Shown in pieces: positions 47,615-63,776 of a DNA stretch of 64,000 nt (its first letter is position 1; each line of letters starts with the position of its first letter). A model generated the notes under the pieces. It saw only the letters and a list, made by a program, of their open reading frames with translations. It searched no databases and was not told the DNA's origin. The DNA is from Albifimbria verrucaria (lineage: Eukaryota; Ascomycota; Sordariomycetes; Hypocreales; Stachybotryaceae): NCBI GenBank assembly GCA_020081605.1, contig JAHREC010000062.1, positions 682,001-746,000 of the forward strand, read 5' to 3'. The position numbers and the translations under genes are program-made.

Positions 47615-48355
47615 GATGCTGTTATCTAAATAGGTTCAATTGAAGCTTTGTAAACAATCATGCAGCTTGGCACAATGAGAATGGTTATGTTGGAAGACTT
47701 GAGTTCACAGAGGATGGTGAAAAGGACTTGAGGAAGAAGAGACAGGCGCCCATGTCAGGGCTGGTGAGTCACGCGGACAAGCACTGCCTCTTCCTGAACT
47801 CGTGTTTGAAATGCTGTCGACTTATTCCCCTCCTTCTTTAGCGCACATTTCACGAAGCAACTATCCAATTTTTCAGCTACAACTAGTTTATAGACTATCA
47901 AAAATGTCATCGTTAAATTAGGAAAGCCCATGTTTTCATCTTGTCAAAATTCATCATTTTACTTTTGTATCACGACGTTATAAGAACTTTGGGTTGGTTC
48001 AATGTAACTCTGGCTATGCTACCAACTAAACTCGCCACAAAATCGCTACAAAGCACTATGCTTCGCATACGAGAAGAAAGCTATAATCTTAGTGCATTCG
48101 TTGTTATTTTTAACCATCCAAAGACTGGGTAAAGCTCAAGTTTGTGATAATATCAAATGTCGCATTCCCGAAAAGCTTACATGGACTCACTCAATTTACC
48201 TATTTGGCGTTCTATTGGAAGGTAGCTCGCATCTTGTCGTGGTGCCAGTGTCTAGGAGTCTTATGAAGGTGAAATTAAGACGAACTTCGAATAGTAAGCA
48301 TATACCAAAGTATATCCATAGTACACAGGAGCTGTACCTGGTCTATCTACTAATT
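47615..48355. other. Intergenic, nothing recognised
   Basis: Promoter side of the large gene and 3' flank of the next F-box gene. No gene supported. Confidence 0.4.
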
Positions 48356-49424
48356 TTATGGTTGTAGAAATTCACCTTCAGGTGCCAATGTGATAGCGTC
48401 CGCTTGGCTCCACCTATGCCTCACTATCCCAGGTGGGTGTTCTTCATGTAGTCGTCCAGGGTTCTGTCGTGGCATATACTCCATCATGACATCCCAATCC
48501 CAGTCTCGTGGCGAGCGTGCACGCCCAAGCTGCTGATACACAGTGACCTTTACGACCCAGCCACTGCCCTCCTTGGCAATATCCATGCAGTAGTCTGTCA
48601 TGCAACGGGGACAGGAGTTGACAGATGCCGTGCAGGATGCAAAGTAATCTGGGCGAGTGCTATTCTCTGCCAGTTCAGGAAACATGCAGTTTGATTCGTA
48701 CCAAGTAGAGTCATCCTTGGAAGAATCCCGTTGGGAGCCGACTGGTAGTGCGCAGGTGAGCGCAGACATTAGGGCCTTTGTCATTGAAGAATCTCCTCAA
48801 TGTCCGTGCATTACCCCCAGTATGGAATACGGTAGAATGAGTGCAGACAATGAGATTATCATGGATAATTCTAGCAAGCCATGAGCACGAGCACTTAATA
48901 CCATCCTTGCCCTCATATAGTGGCAAGTTGCATGACAGTTTATCGACAGCAACCCCATGTGTATCACCATAGAAGTGTGCATTCATTACCACACGGGCGA
49001 GGTGGTACGGGACGCGCTCAGTGAACCAGTAGATTGAAATTTTATACGCGTTACCCAGTTGGCAAGGTGCCCTATAGGGATGATACGAGTGATCCTGAAG
49101 ATGACGGAACCAAGAGCTGTGCCAAGTATGAAGGGTGGTGCAGGCGTGGCAGAAGTACAAATGGGGTGTGGACTTCTCTAGTAGAAGTAGGAATCTTTCT
49201 CTCTGGGGTCGATCGAGCTCTGTACATGACGGAAATAGGGTGCCGTAGAGTGTTCGGCAGGTCAATGCAAGGCATATTAATGAAGGCATGTCGAGATGTG
49301 TCCCAATCATACTGATGATTTCGGTGGGCAGCGTGAATCGGCCTAGGTCTGCATGGGACCGAGGCTTCGTGAACGAACCAGCAACAAAGCTGTAGAATCG
49401 GCAAATGACTGAACGAAGTCCCAT
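48356..49424 (-). CDS. F-box protein with cysteine motifs
   Basis: The chosen start MGLRSVICRFYSF is followed by an F-box (FTLPTEIISMIGTHLDMPSLI then ALTCRTLYGTLF). Next are a CxxC motif (YFCHACTTLHTW) and, in the second frame, SCPRCMTDY, which is usual in this fungal F-box group. The frame changes near 48720-48745; two missing homopolymer bases (C and A) would join the parts, but this is less certain than elsewhere. An upstream Met at 49562 in the same frame would add 46 residues. Expected length is about 350 residues. Confidence 0.6.
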
Positions 49425-49562
49425 GGTGCAGTAATCTGTTGTATGAGATACGCGGAAATACTGGAAAGTATTGAGGAAAGCTGCATGACCTAGATGGCGA
49501 CGAATATAAATTATCTCAGGTTGTTTGTTTAAGTCCAAGTTGAAATGTTTGTGTATCATCAC

Positions 49563-51969
<2,407 letters not shown>

Positions 51970-52824
51970 TCTTATGAGTAATTATTGGATTGTGAAGTGG
52001 TAAATACGCATGTTAGTGAGGTTCAAGCTTGAGGATCAGGAGTTGGGAGCCAATACGCCTATATATCTTCCAAATAGACTGACTAACATTTAACGGCATG
52101 CATGATCTCACGGGTACAGCGAGTTGCAATGGTGAGCTGAAGGTCGAGACCGACCTATCCAGAACTTCTGCCTCGACATGGCTCGATAGGCTGAATGCCA
52201 AGATTTCCGGCTGCTCCGCGTGATAGCATTCGTAGGTAGCACTGGAATGTATGACGTTAAAGTAGAGCCACGGGGAGTTTCATCACGATACTTGCATTAT
52301 AAGCATCTAAATCTCTTGGCCACTGATTGAACCTACGATGGGATTTTAGGTTAGAAGCGTGTAGACGGTGTGACGATCTCGGCAACTACGCAGGATATTC
52401 TATTAACAGATACTAGCTGAAGTTGTTCAAATAAACTGGTAAATTAAGAAGTATTAGAGTATAAGTTCATTATGGCTTAATTACATTCCATATCCTCTTT
52501 CAGCTGATTCTAAATTGACCTTGATTTTGAAGTGGCTTTTTGATATACGGCAGCTGATGGGCAAAGTTCGTCCAACGTTTGAAACTTTAAAACTAGGCAA
52601 CGTACGCAATGGCGTTAAAGTGTTGGTGTTTGGGACGTAAACGTTGGATCTTTTGATGTTTAATTAAACGTCCGAATTTAAATTTAAGTAACTTCTTTAA
52701 TTACTCAACTGTAGAGCAGCAATATAGCCTCAGTAATAAAGCTTAAACGGGAGAGAAGATGGGATGAAAAGAAAAAAGTGGAAAATAAAATAAGGTGATT
52801 GACGATAAAGTTCTGCAGACAATC
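51970..52824. other. AT-rich intergenic region
   Basis: No gene supported; the segment 52400-52800 is AT-rich. Confidence 0.4.
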
Positions 52825-54537
52825 TCAGGCAACTCTTGAGCATCCATTTGCCTTCGCCAGTGGCTGTTCAAACAAGCCTATACCACGCACCGTCCCCTGC
52901 GCAACTCGATTAACTTGCAGCCCTACAACGAAGAATCCATCTTTGACGGAGATGCTGGATATCTTTCCAAATTCAGAGCCTACCTTGATTGCTGGGCTCT
53001 TTGCAAAAACGATATCTAGCCCGACAACTTGACTTGGTGTAAAGAAACCCCCATCCTTCATCTCCTCCGGCTCAAATTCGCGACTGGTGATGATAAACCC
53101 TGTGAGCCAGTCGTCCTTTGGGAGTTCTACTATACTTGTACTTGTGACTTTAATGCCCAAGTCCCCATCCTTGTTCCGTTCTCTCTTGCTTTCAAGATGC
53201 GGAGGTCAACCAGAAAGCCATCTTCAGACCACTCAACAACCAATGAGGGCTTGGCGCAGGGCAAGTCGTCAAAACTGTGAAGCAGAGACTCCGTGGTTTT
53301 CAATGTGTTCTCCGAGGGCTTTACAGCCGCAAGATTCTCCATCATTCGTGCATACATCCCATTGATTACTGGAGACCCGATGAAACCAACTTTCTTGAAC
53401 CGAGTCTCTTTTTTCAGATACGCCCGAGAGAAATATGGACACATTTGCTCCCAGATCCTCCGTCGGTTGCATAGACCTTGGATCTTGATTGCCTTTCGAG
53501 AGGTAGGTCTACTACCCCAGTAGACCCTCTGATATGCCTTTCTCCAATCAATATCTGACTGTTGAATTGGAAGGTCCCATAACCAAGGCATATCCCCGAA
53601 TTCGGCGTTTCCACCAATTGTTATCGAGCTCCATATTTGCAAGTACTGGAGATGCTTTGCGTAATTTGTAGACAGTCGCTATGTCTTCGATGTGGGAGAG
53701 AACCATTAATAAGACTTCTGAGGGTAATCGCACGAAACTATCCCCAGTTGTACCATAAAATGTCTTTATGTCTCCCAAAATGAGTGTTGGCAGGCTCTTG
53801 AACACGTCCTCTAGCCCTTTAACCTGGACGGGGTTGAAGAGAAAGTATTCATCGCTCAGTTTCCATCGCTGACGCATCGAGACCCCTATTTCACCATAAT
53901 CAAGGTTAAGGCTACGCCCATTTCGTTCGCGCTGGGCGAGACCTTTTAGTGCATCGAAGAAAACTTCGTGGTTGAGTTGTGAAGCTGCTATCCCCATATA
54001 CCTACATAGAATGTGGCGACAGCAGACGTGGAACGGAGCAACCCAAGGATACTCACGGTTATCCCATGAGTAACTAGCTATGGTAAGCACTTCTCTATTG
54101 TTTGTGAGTCGTAGAAACCTACACGTTTATAACATCCCAGTAAATCGCTTGGATTCTTTGCATTACTGAACTGGGGTTCCTACCAGGTTCATTCGGTTGG
54201 AAATTCATGGTGCCATAATCATAATAAAACGTCCTCCCTGACACCCAGATCCTATACAGTTGGTGTTAAGGTAGATGTGTTACGCAGTTTGTACATATCT
54301 TACCCCCATGGACCTGGAGCACGACCTTGTTCATCATGTTCCTCAAGCTCGCCAACTAGGCGAAAATCTAACAGCCAACCTAATTCGGGATCCTCTGGAT
54401 TCACCAAGAGTTCTGGGTCATAACTATCCCTGACATCATAGTTGGGCTCGTTCTTTCTACCATAAATCTGTAGGTTCCCAGTATAGAGCATCAAGGGGAC
54501 CACCACAGATGGCACAGTAAACGTCCCACCCGCTCAT
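52825..54537 (-). CDS. F-box protein with N-terminal CxxC module
   Basis: The start MSGWDVYCAICGGP resembles the cysteine-containing N-terminus of the F-box gene at 39698. Exons join across about 54249-54302 and about 54073-54117 into YSWDNREYPWVAPFHVCC. The F-box (SFVRLPSEVLLMVLSHIEDI then KLRKASPVL) lies near the middle. It is followed by WWKRRIRGDMPWLWDLP, a motif characteristic of this group, and a C-terminal beta-rich domain (FGKISSISVKDGFFVVGLQV). Breaks lie in the G runs 54494-54497 (two bases apparently missing) and in C runs 53593-53596 and 53163-53166. It is the fourth F-box gene in 19 kb. Confidence 0.65.
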
Positions 54538-55581
54538 TAATCTGGCTCGTTCGAATGAAAGCTGTAAGATTGTGATGATGCCTATGATCAATTTTGGGAG
54601 CCAGAAATTTGAGGCCACAAAACAATTCCGAAAATCAGCGAGCAGGGGGCCCTTGAACAAGTTGGGGGCATAGTTGGGGGTCACGGTTGGGGACCGTAAC
54701 TGGGAGTCATAGTTGGGGAGGCATAATTGCTTTTAAGAAGATCCTAGCATGTTTGCGGAGATTTTCCCTATATCCGGGTTCAGAAAGTGGAGATGTATTC
54801 AATCGGCAGGCGGAACGCTTGTTGAGGCACAGGTAAGACTTCATCTTTAGAAGTCGCGATTTCAGAATGAAATAAAGCACGGGCGTCCGTCCAAGCAAAT
54901 ACACAGGTTGTTGCAAAAACTGAATCCATATCAGTTGTACTTTTGTCACAAGCTTATCATGGTCTGTCGTAGCTTTCCTACGTTCGCAACGGATATCTCG
55001 ACTCAAACCCACCATCACTTCCACTTTTTCTACACATCCAAGCACCCAGATCGCCTAGACACTATCCGTCGATAGTTTCAGCTTAGTTACTTATATTCTC
55101 ATCCAATATACGCTAGCTACAGTGTTATGTGATCGTTGCTCGCCTGCGTCTGCGTTGACTTCGTTGCTGTAACCCGTCGTGAATGGCTTTTCTGGCACTG
55201 GTTACTCTCTCAGCGCCTCCATCTCAGCCAAGGAGGCGTGGCACGTAAGTTACCATGTAAAAGCTGACCGATTTTATCAACAAGGCGAAGCCTAAGTCAT
55301 TTAAGTGCTTATCTCTTTGATATGTGTCAAACCTCAGGGCGAGCTGATCCTCCGGATAAAGCCCTTCTCTGTCATTTCCTGGGGTTTTCTCTACTGCTTC
55401 TTTTTCTCTTCACAGTTTCTTTTCCTTTCTGTACACCGTACTTTTGTTTCTTTTTCCTTCTTTTTTTCTTGTACTACCACCCCTCTCCGAACTGCACATT
55501 GAAAAGGAGCCCGACCTCCACAGTCGCACCCGACGCAACTCAATTCTTTCAGCTTTTCGTAACATACCACCGACCATTAAG
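54538..55581. other. Intergenic region and CT-rich leader of the DUF6604 gene
   Basis: The part 55385-55495 is an almost pure pyrimidine tract, as is common just upstream of fungal transcription starts. A minus-strand open frame at 54707-55045 shows no family features. Confidence 0.45.
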
Positions 55582-58142
55582 ATGCTTCCAAGCTCGCTTT
55601 TCAGCACTTATCGCCAATACAAGCAGGACACTGATGAGGTGGTCTCTTGGTTGGCTTGGACTGCCAAAGCCCGTGGCTACCCAGCTGATCTTCTCAACTC
55701 CCATGCTACACGTCCCAAATCAACACGATTGAAGGGCAAAGAGAGAATGCAGGCACGCAGCGAAGGCAAGCTAAATGCATCCCCGACCACCCCCAAGTAT
55801 CCCGTTCCTATCAAGGATATGATTCCACTGGCCCAGTTCATCGCCCAGTGCCACAATCCATTCGTTTCAGTCCCGGCTTCTTTCTCCACGACCCTCGACC
55901 GGCTCATTACTCTTCGCGCTAGCTTCGGGCAGAAGCTTAGTGACCACGGCGCCGAGCTGGATCCAGAGTCCACCAAGAAACATGAGCACTTGGTTGGCGT
56001 CCTAGAGGTCGTCAGGGACACTTTGCGCCCGCGCATGAGTTGCAAGCCTGCGCAAGTCCATGCCCAAGCCGCGGTCTCCGCTGATGGCGTGAAGGAGGTG
56101 GGCAACAGGTTCGCTAGCTTGGTAGTAGAAGAACCATCCGAAGTCTTCATCAACGCTTGTCTGGCTGCTTCATCAGGGCAAATTCCTAAACCGCAACGTG
56201 GAGAAGACATTATGTACGAAGCCGAAACCTCGACCTCGCGCGACGAAGTCCTATTTTTGTACACGATGATGTTGAATGACCTCAATAGGCTTCGAAAATA
56301 TATCGAGGGTCTTTGGATCAACGTTCGTAAGGGATGTCTGGACCTGGCGGCATGTGCTGTGGCAACCGACACAGCCATCAATCTTGCTCGCGGATTGATA
56401 GATGAAGTTGCTCCACTTTTCAAGACCTTTGAAGGAGGTATTTGGCATATCGCGAATAGGCTATTCTTAACTCTTTGTTCATACCAAGGCTTCCACCATG
56501 ACCAGGTATACGGTTTTGGCGAGGACGATTTTAACTATGACATGTATGAGACAGCAAACAGCGCATACATGATCGCTCACCGTTTGTTGCACACCCTTGC
56601 CAGGGTCGTCAAGCCTGAGAAGCTTGCATTGGTCTTGAAGAAAGAAGACCTTCTTGAAGACTACGACGCTGGCAGTGACCGATTCAACAAATCTGGTTAC
56701 CAGAAATTCCAAGAAGACCAGACTGTGCTTATGGAGCTATTTGCGGAGCTCTTGACTATCATTCACACGCTTCCCGCTTATCCTGTGGAGGATGAGTTAC
56801 TTCGAGGCATTAAGCAGCTTGAAAAGACATCCGAAATCCCGTTCTCACTCGTATTTGCCGCCCAGATCTATCTCGATATTCACCATATCATGAGAGCCGA
56901 TACTGCAAAATGTTTATCGACATTGCTTCATGAGGTTTCCATGATGCGCAATAGCATCAGAAAGCAAACAGAATTCCTCAAGCATGCTAATTGGCCGGCC
57001 GAGAATGACCATATCTTATGGTGTGTGAGCGGAGTGATGGATGATATGATGGACGACCTGGTTTACCAATCGAAGCGTGCAGTCCTAGCCAATATTGGCG
57101 AGCTTATGTCACCTAAAGTGAAGCCGCATCGTATCATGATACACTCGCCAATCTTCTGCGGCTTGTATCTTTGCAGTCTACGTATGAAGATGAAGGACAT
57201 TGGAGTGACTATTGCAAATACTACTGGCACGATTTTATACTGTGCACATCTATATAACGCATTGCAGTGCCAGAACCTGTTGGATCGTGAATGGTCGGAT
57301 ATGGAAGCTGTACTCCAACTTCTGGGATATGACAACTTTTGGGTGGGGGTGAAAGGCCCAAGATAGTGGAACAATGTTACCGAAAATTATGTTTACAGGC
57401 CGGCATGTCTGCCGCCACTTTTGTCCCCTCAAATAAACGGAGAAATACGACAGCGCTCATATCCCGTGCCGGCGCTCGAACAATCAAGAAGGGTACGCCT
57501 GTTTCACAGATGTTCCGGTCTCGACTTCTCACAAGCACCGGAGCAAGCCTTAACTGGACTGTCGAGCAGATTGATGACGTTATATCCCATAGTCAACATG
57601 TTCTTCAGGAGTCTGTAGAAGACAAAATTTCGATCATGACAGGACTTGATGATCCTCCAGAGCCCCAGCAGGTGAAAACGGCTCGGGGAAAGTCTCAAAA
57701 GGTTCTTTGGAAGAGCTCAGCATCATCTAAGACAAACCTTTCCCCAGGAGAATTGGTCAAAACACTTGCTCTAGCGCTCAATGCCGAGGCCATGGAGCTT
57801 GGCTTCCCATATCTTAAAATGCACGTGAGATGCTGGAAGCTCTTACGCTCCGTGAATAACGCTTGCGAGTCGATCTTGAGGAGCCGTCACGGCCGAACGT
57901 ATATGCGGACGGAAAAGGAACTACCTTCGGTAGTGAACCATGTCCTCTCAGCTGTTAATTCCCAGGGCGAACCAGCCAACAAGCGCGTCGTCGAAGGCGC
58001 CGCCGCAGCGTTGAATGATTTCCTTGCATCCAAATCAAGTTCCCTTGTATCAAAGATAGTGCTTGAGGACGGAGTCGGGATGAAGTTTCAGAAGGACCCG
58101 GAAAGCAATGAAGACAAGGAAGACGTGGTACCAGAATCTTAA
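55582..58142 (+). CDS. DUF6604-domain protein
   Basis: The start at 55582 gives MLPSSLFSTYRQYKQDTDEV then WLAWTAKARGYPADLL, the signature of the fungal DUF6604 N-terminal domain. An upstream in-frame ATG at 55444 would add a hydrophobic stretch encoded by the pyrimidine tract, which I regard as leader. The middle has helical segments and a DDMMDDLVYQSKRAV block. A break in the G run 57345-57349 joins the first frame to a second one ending EDVVPES, with a Lys-rich linker between. No intron is needed. Length about 850 residues. The family function is unknown. Confidence 0.75.
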
Positions 58143-58852
58143 AAAAGTAAAGGAAAAGGAGAAAGATTACAAGAGAGAGAAAAGCAGAAGAAAAAGAAAG
58201 CATACTTAATTTCAACTGTCTTTCGTTGGTGTATTTAATTGGCCTAGTCACTCCTTACAGTTTATTTCTTTGAATACAAATCTCAATTTATTCTACATAT
58301 CGTTTGATCGTGCAAGGTCACATAATGTCTCGTACCAAATACACTCCTTCCATATTCCAATAATTAGCATGAATGATGCATACACGGTTCTAGGTGAAGA
58401 ATACGTGGAAACAAAATTGTCTCCAACAATTGCCCACGAAATTCTGTGCTTAGTAGCCTGTGGTTTCATAGCTGTGTTCAAATATTGACCTTTATGTTTA
58501 TCTATACTTGGCTCTGCTTGGGTGTTAGTAACAAGTCCAACAAAACCCAAAGACAGAGATATCCACGATCTTATGTTTGGAATGGTCGCTCTCTCTTGTT
58601 CAAACTATATAAACTTGTAATTTACAGCCAATATTAAACAACTTTAAAAATCCAGCTACTATGAATGTAGCTTCAATACAATGCTAGGTTCACTTTTCAA
58701 ATCTAGGCAACGGAGCGTTGATGAAAATCGTTCTGTAAATTTTGTATTCATATATTCATCCCAATCTACATAACTTGTAGATGAGTCGAAGTATTTACAA
58801 GTGAAAAGGTTTTCTCTGGTGATGCCAAGCATTGTGCTTAGCTTAGACACAC
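58143..58852. other. Intergenic between convergent genes
   Basis: Purine-rich DNA just after the DUF6604 stop, then AT-rich DNA. No gene supported. Confidence 0.4.
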
Positions 58853-59940
58853 TGGTGATACCACTCGTTGACAACCTTGCAAGTTGATCCAGCCTCACAG
58901 GTGGTTGGGCCAGTCCAGTTGTTTCCACCACATTGTCCCCATTTACTATCAACAACTGGTCAGCTTTTCTCCAGAAATTATGAAGATTGATATATTGTCA
59001 AAGAACTTACACTTGAGGAGGGGTTGAAGGAGCGCTGCTTGTGCTCGAGGCCTGGGCCGACGTGGAGGTAGAGGTAGAAGTAGTGAAGGAAGTAGCACGA
59101 GTGACGCTGGTGGAGCTTTGAGCGGCCGTGCTTGTTCGCGTGGTGCTAACTGGGGAGGGGACGTGCTACCGCATCCAACACGGCTGGAGGCAACAACAAC
59201 GTCGTCGTACCAGAAAGTGTTGGTGTCTCCGCCATAAGACTCCCAGCCGAAGTAAACACCCTTGATCTTGGGCTTGTAGTTGCCCCTCACCCACTGCGAG
59301 CCGTAGGGGTTGTTGGCGTTGGGTCCCACGTTCAGACCACTGATGGAGTTTCCGTTCAGCCAGGTCTCAATGGTGCCGTCAGTACCCAGGTGGTACTCGA
59401 AGCATTGGAACTCGCCAGCAGGGAGAGGTGCTGAAGCAGCAATGCCCTGGGGAGAAAGATCGGGGAGGGTGGCGTCATCCGATTCACGGTTGTACATGAG
59501 AATGTTGCTCTGGCCACCGATACGAAGGTGCTTGTTGGTGCCTAGCGTGGAGTCGGGCATGGTGATGAAGGTGACGTGAGAACTGGTGAAAGCCTTGGAG
59601 GCCTTACTGCAAACATAGGGTTAGCTTCTCATTTACGTGGACAGAACTACAGTCTATCAAGAACTTACACCCAGGTCCTGACGTAGACATCTCCACTGGG
59701 CACAGCAGTCGTGCCGAAGAAGATGTGCCCGCAGTAGCCACCAGCACCGTTCACCTTGACGGAGGACTTGCCGCTGTGTGCAGTCGAGGTATCAAGGCTG
59801 ATGCTTCCTCCCTGGTTGCAGTCAGGCGCATACGTCGCCCACTTGGATGAATCCAATCCACCCTCGAAATCGTCAGAGATCTGGGCATAAGAGAAAGGAA
59901 GCAGCGCCGCCACGGCGAGGAGGGCTGTTTGGGGAATCAT
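58853..59940 (-). CDS. cip1: Cip1-like secreted protein with C-terminal CBM1 cellulose-binding domain
   Basis: The homologue of Trichoderma Cip1, a cellulase-co-induced secreted protein with a lyase-like beta fold. The signal peptide [19 protein letters not shown] is followed by [35 protein letters not shown] and [10 protein letters not shown]. Further motifs are [22 protein letters not shown] and [20 protein letters not shown], all diagnostic. A Ser/Thr-rich linker leads to CBM1 ([15 protein letters not shown] then CEAGSTC.. WYHQCV). Introns are at 59607-59668 and 58946-59010, the second separating linker from CBM1. A C-run break at 59157-59160 lies in the linker; one added base keeps the Ser/Thr frame. 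The enzyme would act on plant cell wall polymers, consistent with the polygalacturonase in this window. Confidence 0.9.
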
Positions 59941-60941
59941 TGTAGCGTTGACTGCCTGCGTCTTGCTTCGATGGAGGATAGATGCAGAGTGAGGGGTCAG
60001 AACATTCAATGACGAGGGAACGGAGCAATATAAAGCTTTATATTCCTAATTCATTACGGAGCTACATTCTTGCTCGGCCCCATATCCTACCGCTACCACG
60101 ATCTTGATTTGGTAGCATTGTCATAGGCGACCGAGTCGCTAAGGCTGTAGGGCCTACACGTGCTGCGTCGGAGCATCGGTCCCCAGGCTTCATTAGGAAA
60201 TACGGTATGCTTTTCCCCTACGGGTACCTTGATTGATGCTCAATATGGCCGGCTAGGACGGCAATATGCATCTGAACATCGGTCGTCTTCCCGCAGAGCC
60301 GGGTGTTTCAAAACAACCTAGCCAGGGCCTGTAATTTGCATGCAAGGAACGGAGTCAAGCTCTCCGCCAAGAGAATGGAAGGCTGATTTCGGAGTATTCA
60401 TGTTCCGGTTCCTGAACCATGGCTTTGTCGATCGTATATTAGCCGGGGTGCCAGGGTCCAGCTGCTTGCTTGCAAGAGTTGGCAACACGAAGCTGTCAGG
60501 TCGTCTTGAGTTCCAGTAGGAACAAAATAGTTGTCAAGTCTTTGATCGATGTGTTATATCCTTGGAATGTTTTAGTATACAAGCGAGCACGATGTCCAAG
60601 TTAATGTTAGTCATCACGATGTGCTTGCTTGGAATGCAGGCACTTGGCTTTCATGAAGCAAAAATCTAATTTGTATTTCTCAACCAGACTATTATAAAAG
60701 TTATAACAAATATATCTCCCTTTTGCACATAACTAAAATAGTGACAGCCAGCGTTGTTCTTCCCGTCTTCGATCATTCCACCCGTCTTGGCGGAGTTCCG
60801 CCTCAAAGTGGAGCCGCATTCGTGCCAAGCACCATATGTTCTAGAACTGAATCTTGACTTAAGAAAGCATATAAACTGAAAGCTTGTAAGTTTTTAAACT
60901 CAGAACTGATTCAAGCTGAGATAAAAAACCGATACTTTACC
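59941..60941. other. Intergenic between divergent genes
   Basis: Promoter regions of the Cip1-like gene (-) and NmrA-like gene (+). No gene supported. Confidence 0.4.
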
Positions 60942-61959
60942 ATGTCTATGATCAAGAAGGTTGCTATCTTCGGTGTTAGTTTCTAGTACTTCTCCCAACA
61001 TTGAGAACAACTCTCACTAACACTTATTACAGGCCTCTGGCAATTTTGGCGCACCTATTACAGCCGCTCTTGTTAAAAACAGTTTTGAAGTAACCATTAT
61101 CAGCCGCGTGGAATCTACAGCAACGTTTCCATCAGGCCTCCCCGTTATCAGGACACCCTACACTACTGAAGACCTCACAAAAGCATTGGCTGGTCAGGAT
61201 GCTGTTGTCTGCGCCGTTGGCCCCCGGGTATGGGCTTTCAAGCAACCATGGTTGACGCTGCTGAAGCCGCTGGGGTAAAGCGCTTCGTTCTCGATGACTT
61301 TGGCTGGGGCCCCGACTTTGAGGGCTTGCCCGAGTTTGGAGCCGTTCGGGTTCAACGCATGGAGGGAATTGAGCACGCCAAAGCTCATACTGAGTCAAAT
61401 CCAGGATTCACGTGGACCTCTATTGCAACTGGAAATCCAGTAGATTGGGTGAGCTACCTCGATTCTGTCTTGATATCTACTTTCTGACTATTATTTGCAG
61501 GCCATTAAGAGATTCGCTCTTATGGGCTTCGATATCGCCAAAAATTCAGCCATCATCTACGACAATGGTACAGAAAATTTTACTGGAACTACTTTAGAAG
61601 GCATCGGACAAGCAGTTGTTGGAGTCCTACAGCACCCGGAGGAGACGAAGAATCGGTGTGTTAGGGTCATGTCAATACTGACCTGCCAAAACGACCTGCT
61701 GCAGGCTTTCAAGAGCATCACGCAAAAGGAATGGGAAGTTCAACGGTCAACAACAAAAGAACTCCTCGAAAGAGGGCGAGAAAAACAGCGAAATGGAGAA
61801 CGGAGTTGCACGTTGGATCTGGCCATCGCCCAGCTGCTCTTGGAGGGTTCAGGACACGGCCGTGTAGCCGATTCAAGAGAGGCTACGGATTCGGATTTGT
61901 TAGGAGTAACTGCGGTTTCACCAGACGAACTTGCCGCGGCAATCATAAGCTTAGAATAG
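60942..61959 (+). CDS. NmrA-like / isoflavone reductase-family NAD(P)-binding protein
   Basis: A Rossmann-fold protein. The N-terminus MSMIKKVAIFG joins across intron 60975-61032 to ASGNFGAP, giving the GxxGxxG-type nucleotide-binding loop. Further family features are VTIISRVEST, QDAVVCAVGP, AAGVKRFVLDDFGWG and GNPVDW. A second intron is at 61449-61500. A break in the C run 61221-61225 splits the beta4 region; one added C repairs it. The protein is about 300 residues, the usual length. Substrate is unknown; such proteins act as reductases or redox sensors. Confidence 0.82.
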
Positions 61960-62958
61960 TCTGAGCTTGATCAGAAGTACATGATTTTGGGTTAATGGCG
62001 GTGTTATAGGGTAGGAACATAAATCCTGGAAATGAAATGACCCATGCGTCATGGTACGATTTACTATGGTATAAGATCGATAAAGTGATGACTGCAATAA
62101 TTAAATCTGATACTTTTTGTCACAGCTTTCAGAGTAAATCAATTACTGCTGCAACCTGGTTTACTGCATTTCCGGATAAACAAGATAAAAGTATTTCGTT
62201 CCTGGTATGCCTATCCATTATTCGGAGGCCTGTCCGCTAAAGCTTTTCTCACACCTCTAAACAGCTAAAGCCATATTAGAAATGATTGTGCTTAACCTCC
62301 TTTTGGTTCTGATGTCAGCATAGAATCTGACGATGCTCAGGAGTTGTCTATAATTGACGTCAATAAAATGATTATCGGACAGAATTTCACAACTGTCCCG
62401 ATCTCGATTATTAAATCAAGACCAGTAAAAAATACCATATCCCCTGTAAAGATGCACTTCATAAGCTAAGCTAACTTGATTGAGCATGTGACGTCTCGGT
62501 GTTGTCTGCTAACTCCGTTGGTTGCTTATTTAGCCATTTTCGGGATCATCACATAAAAATACAATACACCGGTCCCTGCAATACGGCTATATCGTCAGCT
62601 ACCCAAATGTAGCAATTTGACTAGAAGAGTATGAAGGTGGTTCGAGCTTGGATTGCGTGACAAATAGTCTGCATGCATAAGATCCTGGTTATGTAGCCTC
62701 AGTAAAGGTATCATTTGCATTTCGATGTTACAAGCAAGATGTTCGGTTGGCTCGGTCCAGATCAGATAGGTTGTATAGACATTGACGTATCGTGAATTAC
62801 AAGTATATAGGATCAGGACCAGTCCGTGTTCAAATGAATTTGGAGAACAGCAGAACGTGCAAGAAACAGTCTCAAACTATCCAACTTCAGAGCTAGATTA
62901 GCAGCAATCACTGCCAACACAACAATTGATTCAATTATTTATTCAACTTATAAAAACA
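61960..62958. other. AT-rich intergenic region
   Basis: No gene supported. The right end is the leader of the GFA-domain gene. Confidence 0.4.
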
Positions 62959-63566
62959 ATGTCGTCCTCTGAGAACCAGCAATCCAAGGGCAAGTTCCCG
63001 ATAGCCAGCCTTGCGAATGACGGCTGGTCTGCTGAAGATGAGGCAACGGCAACTTGCTTCTGTGGTGCTGTGCAGATAGCATTCGTAAGTTGATTCTATA
63101 TCCAATAAAGCCATCTATCTACATCATCCTCAATGCACAATCTTTCCATATTACCATACTCCACCACGCCCTCCTAACATCTAAATAGCCTACCACCGGC
63201 CCAGGCCTTCTCCGCACATTCATCTGCCACTGCACCGACTGCCGCAAGATCACCGCCTCCATGTTCGCCTCCAACATGGCTGTGTCAACAGACCTTATTC
63301 GACACCTCCGTGGCGAAGCCAACCTGACCGTCTTCGCGCAGAAAAACACCATCGCTTCAGGTCATGAGATGTCCAACCACTTCTGCTCCACGTGCGGCTC
63401 GCTGATGTATCGACGTGGAGCGAACTTTCCTGGGGTCAGCATCATGCGAATCGGAACAGTGGATGATTTTGAATTGCATGAGACGAAGCTGCGACCTACA
63501 ATTGAGGACTTCACGAAGGACAGAGTCGAGTGGCTGAAGCCAGTGGATGGACTTGAGCAGAATTAG
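62959..63566 (+). CDS. GFA-domain protein (glutathione-dependent formaldehyde-activating / CENP-V fold)
   Basis: A small zinc protein of the GFA family. Cysteines appear as CFCGAV, CHCTDCRK and FCSTCGSLM, the expected zinc-binding set. The start is MSSSENQQSKGKF. One intron, 63085-63188, about twice as long as most here. No homopolymer break is needed. Length about 168 residues. Few fungal members have a proven role; formaldehyde chemistry is only assumed from the family name. Confidence 0.85.
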
Positions 63567-63776
63567 CCCAGTGTTGATGACCTGTTGAATCCTGTTGAGT
63601 CTGATGTGATTTCCATAGCCAGTTAACATTTTTGTCAACTTGTTCCACAGCCTTTAGTGTTGGGGTTGGTGTTTTCACAAGTCTACTAGGACGATACTTC
63701 AAGTGGTCAGTTGTACGTGAATGCAAATCATGTACAATATCAATTGGATTGCCATCAAAAGTTACATGGCTTTATC

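Noticed and set aside
54707..55045. 112-codon minus-strand frame considered as an ankyrin relic
   Set aside because: The GRTP-like word is isolated and no repeat periodicity is present.
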